NCBI GenBank assembly: GCA_038030265.1
Contig: CM075937.1
Coordinates: forward strand, 26,640,198 to 26,704,197
Length of the DNA stretch: 64,000 bases
Reading direction: 5' to 3'
Origin: Corythucha ciliata
Lineage: Eukaryota > Arthropoda > Insecta > Hemiptera > Tingidae
A program made the translations under genes and the position numbers. Shown here one piece after another: positions 21,516 to 32,401 of this stretch; positions within the stretch are counted from its first letter, which is position 1, and each line of letters begins with the position of its first letter. Below the pieces are notes generated by a model. The model saw only the letters and a list, made by a program, of their open reading frames with translations, was not told the origin of the DNA and did not search any database.

Positions 21516-21616
21516 AAAAGAATTACTCTCATTAAATTTGAAGCATTTTAAAAGCTTCTGAAGAATGTGTTTCTGTGATTTCATTTCGAAATTCCTAACT
21601 CCCCCTCAAATTGAGA
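21516..21616 (+). repeat. Direct repeat, copy 2
   Basis: Second copy of 20034-20138, with a few substitutions. The sequence beyond it (CAGAATTGGTCTGGAGCTC) differs from that beyond copy 1. Confidence 0.9.
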
Positions 21617-21757
21617 CTCAGAATTGGTCTGGAGCTCATTTGAAAGCTAATTTTATTGGTTTTCCAGGAAAAATAGTAGTTAGGGGGTTTAAATATTTAT
21701 TCAACCCGAAAAAATTAGATTTTTGACGAAAATTCACGTTTTCAACAAAATCCTCCT

Positions 21758-23750
21758 GTGACCAAAAAAGGACGATTTTGCGAAATATTTTCTACGCCAA
21801 TGAAAAGTGGCTTATATAAGGAAGCTGAGCGTCATGAAAGGGATTCTGCTACTTGGGAATTGTTTACAGTTTATAGAAATAAATTAAATGAGGTAGTTAA
21901 ATTTGCGAAAACAATGTATTTTAGAGGGTTAATCGAAGAAGCTGGTCAAGATAAAAAAAAAAATATGGAGCGTAATAAATACTGCGACTAATGCCACGCC
22001 TAAATTCAATAATACTTCGAATTTAAATGTAAATGGCTTTTGTTTGGATAAGGATTATGATATTGCCCAGGCTTTTAATAACCACTTTGCGAGTGTGGGA
22101 GTTAATGTTAGAAATAAAATAGCGAAGGGCAAAAAAGATGTTTTTAGGACTACTTTAGACACCAATAATAGGGTGACTCATAGTGTATTCCTTCGGCCTG
22201 TAGGAGATGATGAGGTGAGAGAATTACTCCATAAAATGAAAAAGCACAATTCGTATAGCTCTGATGGATTGACCAATGACGTTTTGAGGAGGATCTCTAA
22301 TTTCATTATTGTTCCCCTGAAGCATATCTTTAATTTAGCTTTGGAAACAGGTACGTTTCCTTCGTATTTTAAGAAATCCGTGGTTGTGCCTTTGTTTAAG
22401 TCGGGTGATAGAAACAATGTAACTAACTATAGGCCTATAACATTGTGCTTAACTTTTTCAAAGATGTTGGAGAAATGCATTAAATCACGCTTTCAGTCAT
22501 TTCTGGAAAAATACAATGTTATTTCTAAGAAACAATTTGGGTTTCAACCGAATTTATCAACCGATCATGCTTTGTATGAAGTTACTAAATGTATATACGA
22601 GAATCTTGATAGGGGAAATAGTGTTGTGGGTCTGTTTTTAGACTTACATAAAGCCTTTGATTCAATAAGTCATGATTTATTGTTCGATAAATTGTATAAT
22701 TATGGTATAAGAGGTAATGCTTTGAGTTTAATTAAATCATATATGACTGGTCGCCTTCAGTTTGTGAAAATAGGTGCTACTTTTAGTGATCCCATTACTC
22801 TAAATTTTGGCGTCCCTCAGGGATCGGTGCTGGGGCCTTTGTTGTTTGTTTTGTATTATAATGGTATTTTTGATTTAAGCTTAACTTCTGCCAGTACTTT
22901 CTGTTTTGCAGATGATACGGTGCTCATTTTCTCTGGTAAAAATCTAGATAATGTAATTGAATCTATTGTAATTAATATGAAAATAATTAAAAAATGGCTT
23001 AATGATAATTGTCTATTGCTAAACTGTGATAAATCCCACCTAGTGAACTTCTCTTTGAGTAGTAATTGCTCCCTGCCAAGTAGTCTAAAATTTCATTCTG
23101 CTTCATGTGGTGACAACACTTGTGACTGTGATACTGTTAATTTTTCCGACCATTGCAAGTATTTAGGAGTTGTATTTGATAATAGGCTTAGGTTTGATAA
23201 ACATGTTAAAAATCTAGTGTGTAGAGCTAGAAAATTGTTTTTTAAATTTAAATTGCTCAGAGCTATATTATGTCCTAAGACCTTGAAAGTAGTTTATTTT
23301 GCTCTAATTCGATCCATTCTTAACTATGGGATAATAACGTGGGGAAACACATTCAAGTATTTGATTAATAAAGTTTTAGTTGTCCAGAAAGCTGTTGTCA
23401 AGATATGCCTAATGAAATCGATTAGATTTCCTTCGGATCAATTATTTCGCGATTTTGATGTGATGCCCGTGAATTATTTATACATAATTTCTGCATGTTC
23501 CATTTTTCTCATGCGCTCTTCTTTCGGTGAGTATTATCATACGCATTCGCACTTAACTAGACTGCCCCAACGAACAAACGTGTCGATTCCTAGGCACAAC
23601 ACTAGTTTTTATTCGAGGCATGCTAGTATATTTGCTCTCAAATTGGCTTTACTTAATAAATTCAATTATTGTGATTTTACTTCTAGTCGTTTGAAAAGTT
23701 ATTTGTATAGAATTATAAAAGATAAGACTATTATTGTTCCAGTTACCTAA
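21758..23750 (+). pseudogene. LINE ORF2 C-terminal part (non-LTR reverse transcriptase)
   Basis: The region between endonuclease and RT (ATWELFTVYRNKLNEVVKFA) is read first. After a frameshift in an A-run at about 21952-21962, a single frame of 568 codons runs to 23750. It contains all RT blocks: SSDGLTNDVLRR, VVVPLFKSGD, NYRPITL, KKQFGFQPNLSTDHAL, LFLDLHKAFDSISH, FGVPQGSVLGPLLF and the catalytic FADDTVLIF, then a thumb and a C-terminal region. The endonuclease is missing, so the copy is 5'-truncated. Clade placement (CR1/L2/Daphne-like group) is tentative. The RT frame is uninterrupted, so insertion is probably fairly recent. Confidence 0.92.
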
Positions 23751-24012
23751 AAGCTTTTTGAAGTTTTTGTTGCCCTGTTACTATTTTGTTGTGCTTATGG
23801 TGTATCGTTATTGTTTATTGTTCTATGATTCATGTTTATTGTTGTTGTTTATTTATTGAAGTTTTTTTTGTTGCAATAATGGTCCTTGTTAGCAAAAATT
23901 TGAATTTGTAAGTTCCTATGTAATTAATGATTTATTGATGTTGTAGTTAGTTTGGATGCTGTACTCAACTCCAGCTCTCACACAAGTTTTCTTTTGAGAG
24001 CTGGCAAATAAA

Positions 24013-24062
<50 letters not shown>
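23751..24062 (+). mobile_element. LINE 3' UTR with (ATA)n tail
   Basis: AT-rich 3' region ending GGCAAATAAAATA followed by an (ATA)n tract at about 24006-24062. Simple-repeat 3' tails replace poly(A) in several LINE clades. Confidence 0.85.
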
Positions 24063-24065
<3 letters not shown>

Positions 24066-24368
24066 TCTTTCCCAAAGCTTTGAAAACGGCTGCCATCTGG
24101 TGACTGGCATAAGGAACTATCATACTTTAACTCTTAGCTCACTAGAGCGCTCCCCTGCAACGCGTAACCTCACAGTGCGGTTCCAAAATCTTCATCTTCA
24201 TTTCACTCGTCTGCTGAGTCACATGTGTGTGACTTCATCCACCGCCATCGCCCTACCGCATGATTTTTGCCAGCTGCTACCAAGGTGAGAAATAAGTTTT
24301 GAAGTTGCTCTACACGCTCAAACTTGAAAACTAACTTTTTGATCGTTTTTTAAGGAGCCAGTTGCTAT

Positions 24369-24525
24369 GACGCACTTACCCCACGAATTTCTCTGCATGG
24401 GGTAAGTGCGGCATAAAAATCTACGGAAGTGCGTTATAGTCTGCACTTTCCCCTGAGGCAAGTGCGTGATATAACGCACTTCCCCCAAGAGGCGAGTGCG
24501 TTATATTACACACTTTCCCCGCGTT
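24369..24525. repeat. Subterminal repeats of the pogo element
   Basis: About seven direct or inverted copies of CGCACTTNCCCC in 150 bp. Arrays of this kind are probable transposase binding sites. Related motifs sit at 27220-27312, at 27491 and, outside the element, at about 17606-17640. Confidence 0.75.
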
Positions 24526-24628
24526 TTTCTTGGTGGGTAGGTATTTGAAGTAAATTAGTTAGTTACCTCATTTATTACTTCTTGCTCTGACAAATTGGTT
24601 GTTATTCTATTTTGCAGGCTAGTTCAAG

Positions 24629-26407
24629 ATGATGAGAACATACAAACGGAAATCCGAGCGAGGGAATCAGTACTCAAAAGAAGATCTGGCCGCAGCTCTG
24701 AACGAAATAAAAGTGGGCAGGATGACAGCTTATCGAGCACACAAGGTATATAACATACCAGTCCAAACTATCTACGATCATCTATCTGGTCGGAGGGGGA
24801 AGAGGTCAACGACTCAAGGTAGGAGTACTGTATTTACTGCAGACCAAGAACGAGCCATGACAAAAGGGCTTATTGAAATGGAGAAATATGGATTTGGATT
24901 GTCAAGGGAGGACTTACTGAATTTGATTAAAGAATATGTGAAAAGCAATGAAATCAAAACTCCTTTCAAGGATTCCAGGCCCAATGCAGATTGGCTTCGG
25001 GGGTTCATGGCAAGAAATCGTCTTTCGTTGAAAAAGCCTCAGAGCGTGGAGATCGCCAGGAGGAATTGCTTAGATCCCTTAATAATCTACGGCTATTATG
25101 ATTTACTTGAGACAACCATTGATACCCTCGGCCTCCGTGACAAACCTCACCTAATATTCAATCTAGATGAAACAAGCTTTTGCCGTGACCCATCTAAAAC
25201 CAAGGTTGTAGGCGGGAAAGGCTTACCCTGCACTAGAACAACGAGCTCAGCTGGACGAGAAAATATTTCTGTGCTCTTTTTGGTGTCTGCCGCAGGGGAG
25301 AAACTCCCTCCATTGGTAATTTTCAAGGGCGTGTCCATTTGGGATAATTGGCAACCGAATCCTGATGAGGTGTATGAAGGGCTGACTTATGCCGCAACGA
25401 AAAATGGATGGATGGAAACCACTGTGTTCGAGAATTGCATTGAGAAGACATTCATTCCATTTTTAAAAGGTGAGCGCCCTGCCCTAATCGTGTGTGATGG
25501 ACATAAAACCCATGTCTCCTTGAATTTTATCGAAATGGCCAGAAAGGAAGGCATAACTATCCTGATCCTCCCACCACACTCATCACATATCTTGCAACCG
25601 TTAGATCTAAGTGTGATGAAACCTCTAAAAACTGCATGGGACAAAGAATTGGTTCAGTGGCAAAAACATCACATTGGAAAAAAGCTACCAAAGGCAGATT
25701 TTGTCAAGATATTGAGCAAATTGTGGAAAGATTTGGACCCTTCTGTCGTGAAAAATGGGTTTGAGAAAGCCGGCATTGTACCATTTGATCGAAACGTGAT
25801 TTCACAAAGCTTATTCGACCCGCTTGCATTGGAGCGCTACAAAACTTCAATTAATACAAACTCCAAAGCCCAAGAACAGGATTTAATCTCGAGCCCCCAA
25901 GAAGATGGTACCCTTGCAGGCTTTCCAGGAACATCGGCTTCTTCAGAAAATCCAAGCTCCAGCATTCAAAGCGAAACTACAAATGAGATAGCGTGCTCTC
26001 CAGTCATCAGCAGCATTGATTCCAGGGTCACTCAGCCGCAACCAGACACCTCAACTGCCGCACATGTTCAACCACCACCAGGAACTTCAAACGCCACCCC
26101 TGACCTTCCACCTCATGAAACCATTGGACCCAAAACGTTCCATCAATTACTTCTTGACACGATATCTGCGCACAAATCCGGGACAAATGCAATAAAGAAA
26201 AGAAGCAAGCTTGCCAAAGGTTCAGAATTAATTACAACAGACGAAGCATATAATAAAATGATGGATCTCAAGACAAGAAAGGAGGAAGAGACCAGAAAGA
26301 AAGAAGAAAGAAGAATAGCAAGAGCCGAAAAGGCAAAACTAAAGGGAAATGCGAAAAAAAATAAAGGAGCCAAAGATGAAGAAGAAGAGAGTAGAAATAC
26401 TGGATGA
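24629..26407 (+). CDS. pogo/Tigger-type transposase, intact 592 aa
   Basis: Cut-and-paste transposase acting in the nucleus on the element's own ends. A psq-type helix-turn-helix is at about residues 10-60 (YSKEDLAAALNEIK, TAYRAHKVYNIPVQTIYDHL). A CENP-B-like second helix-turn-helix covers about 65-140, including ADWLRGFMARN. The DDE_1 nuclease covers about 170-400, with D180 in FNLDETSF, D290 in IVCDGHKTH and D326 in ILQPLDLSVMKPLK. This is the DDD triad of the pogo group. The tail is Ser/Pro-rich, then a basic charged coil (KTRKEEETRKKEERRIARAE). No stop or frameshift breaks it. A downstream ORF overlaps its last 59 bases in another frame and may be the missing C-terminus. Confidence 0.93.
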   Translation: MMRTYKRKSERGNQYSKEDLAAALNEIKVGRMTAYRAHKVYNIPVQTIYDHLSGRRGKRSTTQGRSTVFTADQERAMTKGLIEMEKYGFGLSREDLLNLIKEYVKSNEIKTPFKDSRPNADWLRGFMARNRLSLKKPQSVEIARRNCLDPLIIYGYYDLLETTIDTLGLRDKPHLIFNLDETSFCRDPSKTKVVGGKGLPCTRTTSSAGRENISVLFLVSAAGEKLPPLVIFKGVSIWDNWQPNPDEVYEGLTYAATKNGWMETTVFENCIEKTFIPFLKGERPALIVCDGHKTHVSLNFIEMARKEGITILILPPHSSHILQPLDLSVMKPLKTAWDKELVQWQKHHIGKKLPKADFVKILSKLWKDLDPSVVKNGFEKAGIVPFDRNVISQSLFDPLALERYKTSINTNSKAQEQDLISSPQEDGTLAGFPGTSASSENPSSSIQSETTNEIACSPVISSIDSRVTQPQPDTSTAAHVQPPPGTSNATPDLPPHETIGPKTFHQLLLDTISAHKSGTNAIKKRSKLAKGSELITTDEAYNKMMDLKTRKEEETRKKEERRIARAEKAKLKGNAKKNKGAKDEEEESRNTG

Positions 26408-26822
26408 CACGTCTGAAGATACTGACGAACAGTACAGCTCTGCAAATTCTGAAGACGAGATGGAAGATTGGGAATATTATCTGCAAACCATGGACGAACA
26501 AACAGAAGAGCAGGAAACGGGAGAATTCAAGAAAGTTGAAGACCTGGCCGTTGATGATTGGGTTCTTGCTCGTTTTAACGGAAAGAGAACCACCAAACAT
26601 TTCGTGGGCCAAGTCATTAAATTCGTGAATGGCGAGCCGCTCATTCGATTTCTGAGGAAACATTCCTCATTTGGTGGTGGTACCATCTTCAATTACCCTA
26701 TCAAAGAAGACGTAAGTTCCGTGGAAAAGGAGGATATTGTAAGTATCCTTCCGCCACCAAAAATAGGGCGAAGAGGAGAAGCAACGTTCGCCATTAAATT
26801 CGAAGGATTTATTGTATGTTAA
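26349..26822 (+). CDS. Second pogo ORF: acidic region plus small beta-type domain
   Basis: 157 codons overlapping the 3' end of the transposase in the +1 frame. It has a basic start, a strongly acidic stretch (DDTSEDTDEQYSSANSEDE), then a compact conserved-looking segment with DDWVLARFNGKRTTKHFVGQ, LIRFLRKHSS and VSILPPPKIGRRG. The last part resembles a C-terminal module that I recall following similar acidic linkers in insect pogo/jerky-like proteins. It looks like a Tudor/SH3-like fold, but that is inference. Most likely it was once fused to the transposase and a one-base change in an A-run (26353-26362) split it. Programmed frameshifting or separate translation is possible. Confidence 0.6.
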   Translation: MRKKIKEPKMKKKRVEILDDTSEDTDEQYSSANSEDEMEDWEYYLQTMDEQTEEQETGEFKKVEDLAVDDWVLARFNGKRTTKHFVGQVIKFVNGEPLIRFLRKHSSFGGGTIFNYPIKEDVSSVEKEDIVSILPPPKIGRRGEATFAIKFEGFIVC

Positions 26823-27316
26823 AGAAATGTTTTAACCTTCCAGGTCATTTCAATGGCCTCCAAATATTTTTTTCTAAATGTTCGACAAGAGTATTTTTAT
26901 CTTAAAATGTATTTTTAACCTTCTTGGTGATTTTGAAAGCCCTTAAGTATTTTCTCTGAATTCTATTTGATCTCTTAGTTAAGTATAATAAACACATGCT
27001 AGTAAGCGTAATTGAGCTTCCACGTTCTAAGTCTGGATACCTACTAGTCTGCATATATTTATTGAAGTACTTTCTAATAAAACTTTGTGACTTTTATCTG
27101 TTTAAGAACTATTTCCAAACTGCTCAAGGCTTATGATCGGGCTGAAAAAGTTCATAGCTCCTAGAGTTTTGGTCCGATTTTAAAATTTCAAAAAGGGTTA
27201 GGATCCTGGAAAACCGCACTTTTCGGCACTTGCCCCGACGAGATCGTAGCATCAAACATATGGCTTCTGGAGGTGGGTTATGCACTTACCCCATGTGGCT
27301 GGGGTAAGTGCGTGAG

Positions 27317-27994
27317 TCGGACTTTTTTTGGTTTTTATTTTTTAACGGTACTAGTTTGATGGTATATGAGAACCAGGGGTTAATCATCAGAAACAATGGA
27401 TTCTGAGGAACCCAGAGAAAAAAGAAATTTCACAGTAGCATCAATAGCCGATTTACCAGAGGTGTTCAAAGTTGAACTTTGCAAACGCTATGCCGCACTT
27501 ACCCCACCTTACCTTAGTTTGCTTCGTGGGCGGGCGTGTTTTGATGTAACTTTTCTCTCGAAACCAAAAACTACGGCTCTGGGATTTTTTCAAACATTTT
27601 TTTCGAGTTTCCCACACTAATTTCCTTGGAAAAACACACCTCATTTGACGGATAACACAATTTTGAAATTTCGACTTTTTTGGGGTTTATGATTTTTTGG
27701 GGCCCCCCACAGGGCCCATTGGCAAGTTCGGGAAGACACGGGTCCAATATTTTTCGATGTAGAAGTCATAAAAATTTTTTTTTGTGGAAATGCTCTACGA
27801 CCAACAGTGAATTGATGTTTTATTCCATTTAACTTCACCAAATCCCTTGACATAAACTCAAACTTTGCTGCCTAAAATGTGCCACCCAGGATTTTTGGTC
27901 CGGTACAGCTAATCTCCTGCCCCTAAGATTGGCTATCAATAAATATTCTTCTACCCCTGGTCGGCGAATAGTAAATACTTATGAAACGTTTCAG
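27317..27994. other. No recognisable gene
   Basis: Contains one more pogo-end-like motif (CCGCACTTACCCCACC at about 27491). The open frames here (27396-27620 and minus 27641-27853) have no family resemblance. Confidence 0.5.
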
Positions 27995-30465
27995 ATCATA
28001 TCCAAGAACAGCAAGAACCTGCTGTCATGAGCAACCCCGGTCCTGCCAATTCAGATCCAAAACCTCCAGGTATAATCATCGTATCTGAAATATGGTGTCA
28101 AACATCGTCAGAAATTTATTTATTTCTTAATATTTTTCTTTTTTTTAGGAAAGAAATGTTCGAGCAAAAAACAACATTTCTGTCAATTCTGCAAAAAATT
28201 GATTACTAACTTTGCGAGACACATCGAAAGAAATCACCACGAGGAGGAAATTGTGAAGGAATACCTTCAGATACGTGATAAACAGAAGAAGCGGCTGTTC
28301 ATCCGAAAAATCATGGGAAAAGGGGATTCAGAATTCAACGAGAAGAACCAGAGCTCCCCGTTAGTTTTAAAATCGGTGAAACAACCTGCTGGTTACGGTA
28401 GAACCAGACTCAGAGAATGCCCATCTTGCAAAATGTTTGTTAGCAAGCACAGCTATTACAAACATATAAAACTGTGCAACCCGCGACAAAGAAGAGCCGA
28501 ATCGTTTTAAGTTGTGTGGTTCAGCCAAATGAGCACCTGAAGAGGATCAACTTTCGGGAGGGTCGCAAAAAAGATACTATTTTTTCCGATCCATGCATTG
28601 TAAGTTATGGCAATATGCTTGCATCAAAATATCGGGGTGAGGGGCAAGAAAAATTTATCGCAATGCAGTTGCGAACTGTGGCGACGATTGTTTTGGAAAT
28701 GAAATCCTCGGACGAAGAAGATCCCAGAATAACAGATGCCTTGTCATGTTACCACTCTAAAAAATATTCATTGTTTCTCAACGCAGTTGCGAAAATCGGC
28801 GGCATCGGTGAAGGAGAAGGGGGTGGATTTCTACATCCATCAATTGTCGACCAGTATGGACGAATTTTCCACCACTTTTCGAAACATGTGCTTGCCGAGC
28901 ATCTCATGAATTCGGACCGACGCAGCGCTGACACTGTTGAAACTTGGAGTAAACTCTATGAAACAACTTTCTCAGACAGAGTGGGAAGTATATCACGTAA
29001 ACAGGCCGACCGAAAAACTTTCATGGCGAGGCAGGCGATCCCTATAATGGAAGACGCCATGAAATTCATTCATTTTGTCAAATTAGAGCTACAGGCGACC
29101 GTCGACAGTCTGGCAAGTGGTTTCAACGAAGATGCGTACTATAAGCTCGAAAAAATCATGCTACTCAGACTGTGGGTATTCAATAGAAAGAGAGTGGGAG
29201 AAATTGATAGGCTATGTCTCCAAGATTGGCAGAATAGAAAACTCATTAATCAAGAAAGCGACGAATTCCAAACATTGCTTCCTTCTGAGCAACTATTCGC
29301 AACCTCTTTTACGAGAATGGATGTAAAAGGGAAGTTGGGCAGGCCGGTCGCCACGCTCGTCTTAAACGAAGACGAACATCACTTTGAGACGATTGGCATG
29401 ATGCCAAATGCTAGAATACCAGACTCAAATAAGTATCTGTTTGCCAAGGGCAATACTTACATTGAGGGAACTGCCGTCATGAGAGATTTTGCGAGTAGGT
29501 GTGGAGCGACGGACCCTTCTCTCATAAGGGGAACCAAACTTCGTAAACATTTAGCTGATTCGATGCAGTATGTTAACCTTACAGAAACGGATCTTCGAGA
29601 AGTGGCTGAGACTCTGGGTCACACTCTCAACACCCATCTTCAATTTTATCGGCATCCCATTTCCGCGAAACACAGGGAGGGTGAGTAAGCTCCTGGTGCC
29701 TCTCGATGAAGGAAACATCACGAAGTATAGGGGAAAAGACCTCGACGACATATCCTTCGACAATTTCGGCGCTGATGCTTTCACGGAAGCAGACACAAGC
29801 TCTGCTAGCCGTTCAGTGCCCAGCAGGTCTCCTTCAACAAGAGCTGAAACCCCAACTCCACACTCACCAGACCATCCCGCTCCAGGAGTTTCTCCCACGA
29901 TCCATCAATCTCCCACAATCCAGACTTTCGACGTTGGGACCCCTGTCAACATTACACCACGAGCGGTTAGTGACCCCATTGAGACCCCTGTCCACGCTGA
30001 GCTCTTTCTCGAAGAACCCGTGGCAGGGCCATCAACCCAATCGCAGGACAGCCCACAAAGTTTCCCCTTGGCTCACCGAGCCGCACGAAAAGGACTTCGA
30101 GTATCTCATCAAGATCATCAGACAGTTCCGACAATAGCATCTCCGCACCACCAGTACGTAACGAAAATTTAAGGGGGAACACTCCTGGGCGGAAAAGGAG
30201 GTTCGCGAGAAGAACTGGTGGCACTAGAATGTGCTGGGACAAATCTTTAAAACTTGGGTTAAAGAAACACTTTTCGACTAATTTGATGCAAGCTATAGTG
30301 CCCAGTGCATGCGAATGCCAAAAGGCAATTCAGGACCTTGTGGAAAAGTTTCCCTCCCTTAAAAATACGAGTCCTAAAAAGGTCAGGGCGGTTATTTCCA
30401 ATATGATTGCAGAAGAGCGGAGAGGTAGGATTCAAAAACGAGAGAAAAGACGGGGGAAAAATTAA
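27995..30465 (+). pseudogene. Zinc-finger tyrosine-recombinase-like protein, frameshifted
   Basis: Exon 1 (27995, or ATG at 28027, to 28069) joins in phase to 28149 onward. The N-terminus holds a C2H2-like finger (CQFCKKLITNFARHIERNH) and a C2HC-like finger (CPSCKMFVSKHSYYKHIKLC). After a one-base frameshift near 28485 a 400-codon frame follows with the phage-integrase pattern: NRKRVGEI (Arg I), a strand with GRPVATLVL, RGTKLRKHLAD (the HxLRH-like box with Arg II), then LGHTLNTHLQFYRHP (third His and nucleophilic Tyr). A frameshift near 29675 leads to LLVPLDEGNITKYRGKDL, a Ser/Pro-rich linker and a basic segment ending at 30465. Related uncharacterised genes are common in invertebrate genomes. 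It may be the recombinase of a Crypton-like transposon or derived from one. At least two breaks make this copy inactive. Confidence 0.7.
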
Positions 30466-30545
30466 AAAAAAACCAATAGCAATAGAAACGTGGACCTTTC
30501 ATTATGGAAGTTTTATATTGTAATTTTATATTGTAATTTTGTATT

Positions 30546-31279
30546 GTGATTTTATGGAGTTTCGTGGAGGTGTGCGGCGAATGGTGGAAAAAAGAAAGAT
30601 GTTGTGCGCGAATATACACTGATGCCTCCCGAGCTATAATCATTGACTCTTCAAATGCCATTCACAACCATGAACTTGTACCCACAACTCCTAGACAGCA
30701 GGTAGCGCATTCCGCTAGACGTAAAGTTTCTTTAGCATGCAGACCACTGGAAGTAGCCCGTTCGGAAGCTGTTGCGTTGGGGCTGGTTAGCGAGTTGAAC
30801 ATTGACAATAATGGATAGCATACGTCGGAGCGTGGGAAGACAAAAAATCTGTTCTTCCTCGTCTCCCGAAATTCACGCATGTGGTTCATGACGCTGTGGA
30901 ACAACTTTCCTTGAAGAGCCATCGGGGAGAGAGCCTAACAGCCGTCAACGACAGACGGAGTAATATTATCTGCTTTTGCACTAAGAAAAACCTCGAAGCT
31001 ATTTGCTCGGCCAGTACATTGTTGCACGCGATTCTTTTGTCAAATGTTTACCATTCACATGTACCATAATGAACATTACATACCTCTTATTTGGGCTCTA
31101 CTGCCATCGAAAACGGAGGAAGTGTACACAATATTGTTTGATCACATAGTGGAACAGTGCAAAACATTGAATTTGGTACTGCAGCCCAAAGCCCTAGTCG
31201 CAGATTATGAACTGGCCATTCGCAACTCTGCAAAAAGGGTTTGGCCTGAAATTGTGGTAACCGGATGCCGTTTCCACCT
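30546..31279 (+). pseudogene. Outer MULE transposase, left part (FLYWCH to catalytic core)
   Basis: A FLYWCH zinc-finger region is read across a frameshift (WRCAANGG, then CCARIYTDASRAIIIDSS and HNHEL). The MULE nuclease follows with TIHMYHNEHYIPLIWALLP, KALVADYELAIRNSAKR and GCRFHL. The DGTF block expected upstream of TIH is degraded. The frame stops at GCRFHL (31279), where a second MULE is inserted, and resumes at 35249. Stops and frameshifts make the gene dead. Confidence 0.85.
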
Positions 31280-32317
31280 GGGAGAATTTGAACTCGGCCC
31301 GAGTCGACTACCTGAGGGATTAAGACGAGTGTTGGACTCTTGAACTGGGCCTCTTGCTCGAGCACGTGTGTATTGGAGTGGGCCCCTGCCTCCGGTCCTC
31401 GGATATTGAACTCGGCTCGAGCCGCAAAGTAGAGATAAGAGATCAACTCAGTGTTCGATCAGTTTTCGAAGATGAACGTAGAGCGAATGACGAGTCAACG
31501 GGGAAAAATACTTCTTCTACACTGAAAAACTTTTTCAGATAAAATTTACTGTGGGGACATAGTACGCCAGGGACGTAAGATTTTTTAAGTAAACAATACT
31601 GTGTTCAACGTCAAAAATCTTTCCTTATTCCCTACGGTAAATTTTCATTGGGCCCAAGCAGAGCCGACGATAGAATGTGATGGGTGCCACGGTAAATCTG
31701 ACTTTAGTAACGAAGTATCAGTTCGTAGCATACCACAGTAAAATGAATGTTTGAATGTTTGTACCTTGCACCACGTACAGAGCGGAGAAATAGGCCACAG
31801 TAAAATGTACGGTGGACGCTGTAAATAACGCGTTGGTGGCAGATCATAATTTTGAGGTTCAACACATAAGATAAACAAAGCAATCGAAATTGATAACAAG
31901 TTTTATTAAAAATATGAATTTATAATTCATACAAAATAAAGTTTCAAGTTACAAGTAATAAATAAATTACGGAGTTAAATGTATCTGCTCACTGTTTACG
32001 TTTGGCTTTTCTGTCCAAATCGGCTTTCTGTTGTCTTTTAAAACCATCATGAGGGATCTCGACGTTCTTATTCTTCCATATACATCTATTTTTGCAACCC
32101 TGGATCGACAAAAATAAAATAAATGAAGTAAATAAATTAATAATAATAATGGAGAACAGCCGTGATCACTTTATTCGTAAGAGCCATGATGCAAAGTTTT
32201 TTGCAGGATTTGGGATGCTCAATCAAACAACACTACTATTTTTTCAAAAAGCGTGACTCCTGCCTACTGATAAACCCTCACCGAACAAGAATCAAGTCAT
32301 AAAAGCGCCCACATTAA

Positions 32318-32401
32318 GGCCACGCCACACAGAACGCGAACTGAAAACGTTGACGCGGAGTTACTTTCGCGCGCGGACCAGTCCGCGTTATGTGCTGAGG
32401 C
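32318..32401. mobile_element. Small palindromic element inside the inner MULE
   Basis: GGCCACGCCACACAGAACGCG and a right end whose complement reads GGCCTCAGCACATAACGCGG pair across about 84 bp, with a GCGCGC core. This resembles other insect hAT-like MITEs (compare 12752). Confidence 0.6.

Larger units (their letters stand above)
24369..27316 (+). mobile_element. pogo-type (Tc1/mariner-pogo) element
   Basis: Both ends carry hairpins made of the motif CGCACTTACCCCA and its complement (about 24370-24408 and 27276-27312), enclosing an intact transposase and a second ORF. Further copies of GCACTTNCCCC lie inside each end. The exact termini and the expected TA duplication could not be fixed. Another CCGCACTTACCCCACC occurs at about 27491, so the right end may lie further out. 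Confidence 0.75.

Noticed and set aside
24006..24062. Independent microsatellite
   Set aside because: It directly follows the LINE 3' UTR and is better seen as the element's tail.
26143..26663. Long minus-strand hydrophobic frames suggesting membrane proteins
   Set aside because: Antisense of Lys/Glu-rich pogo C-terminal codons, which read as Phe/Leu/Ser on the reverse strand.
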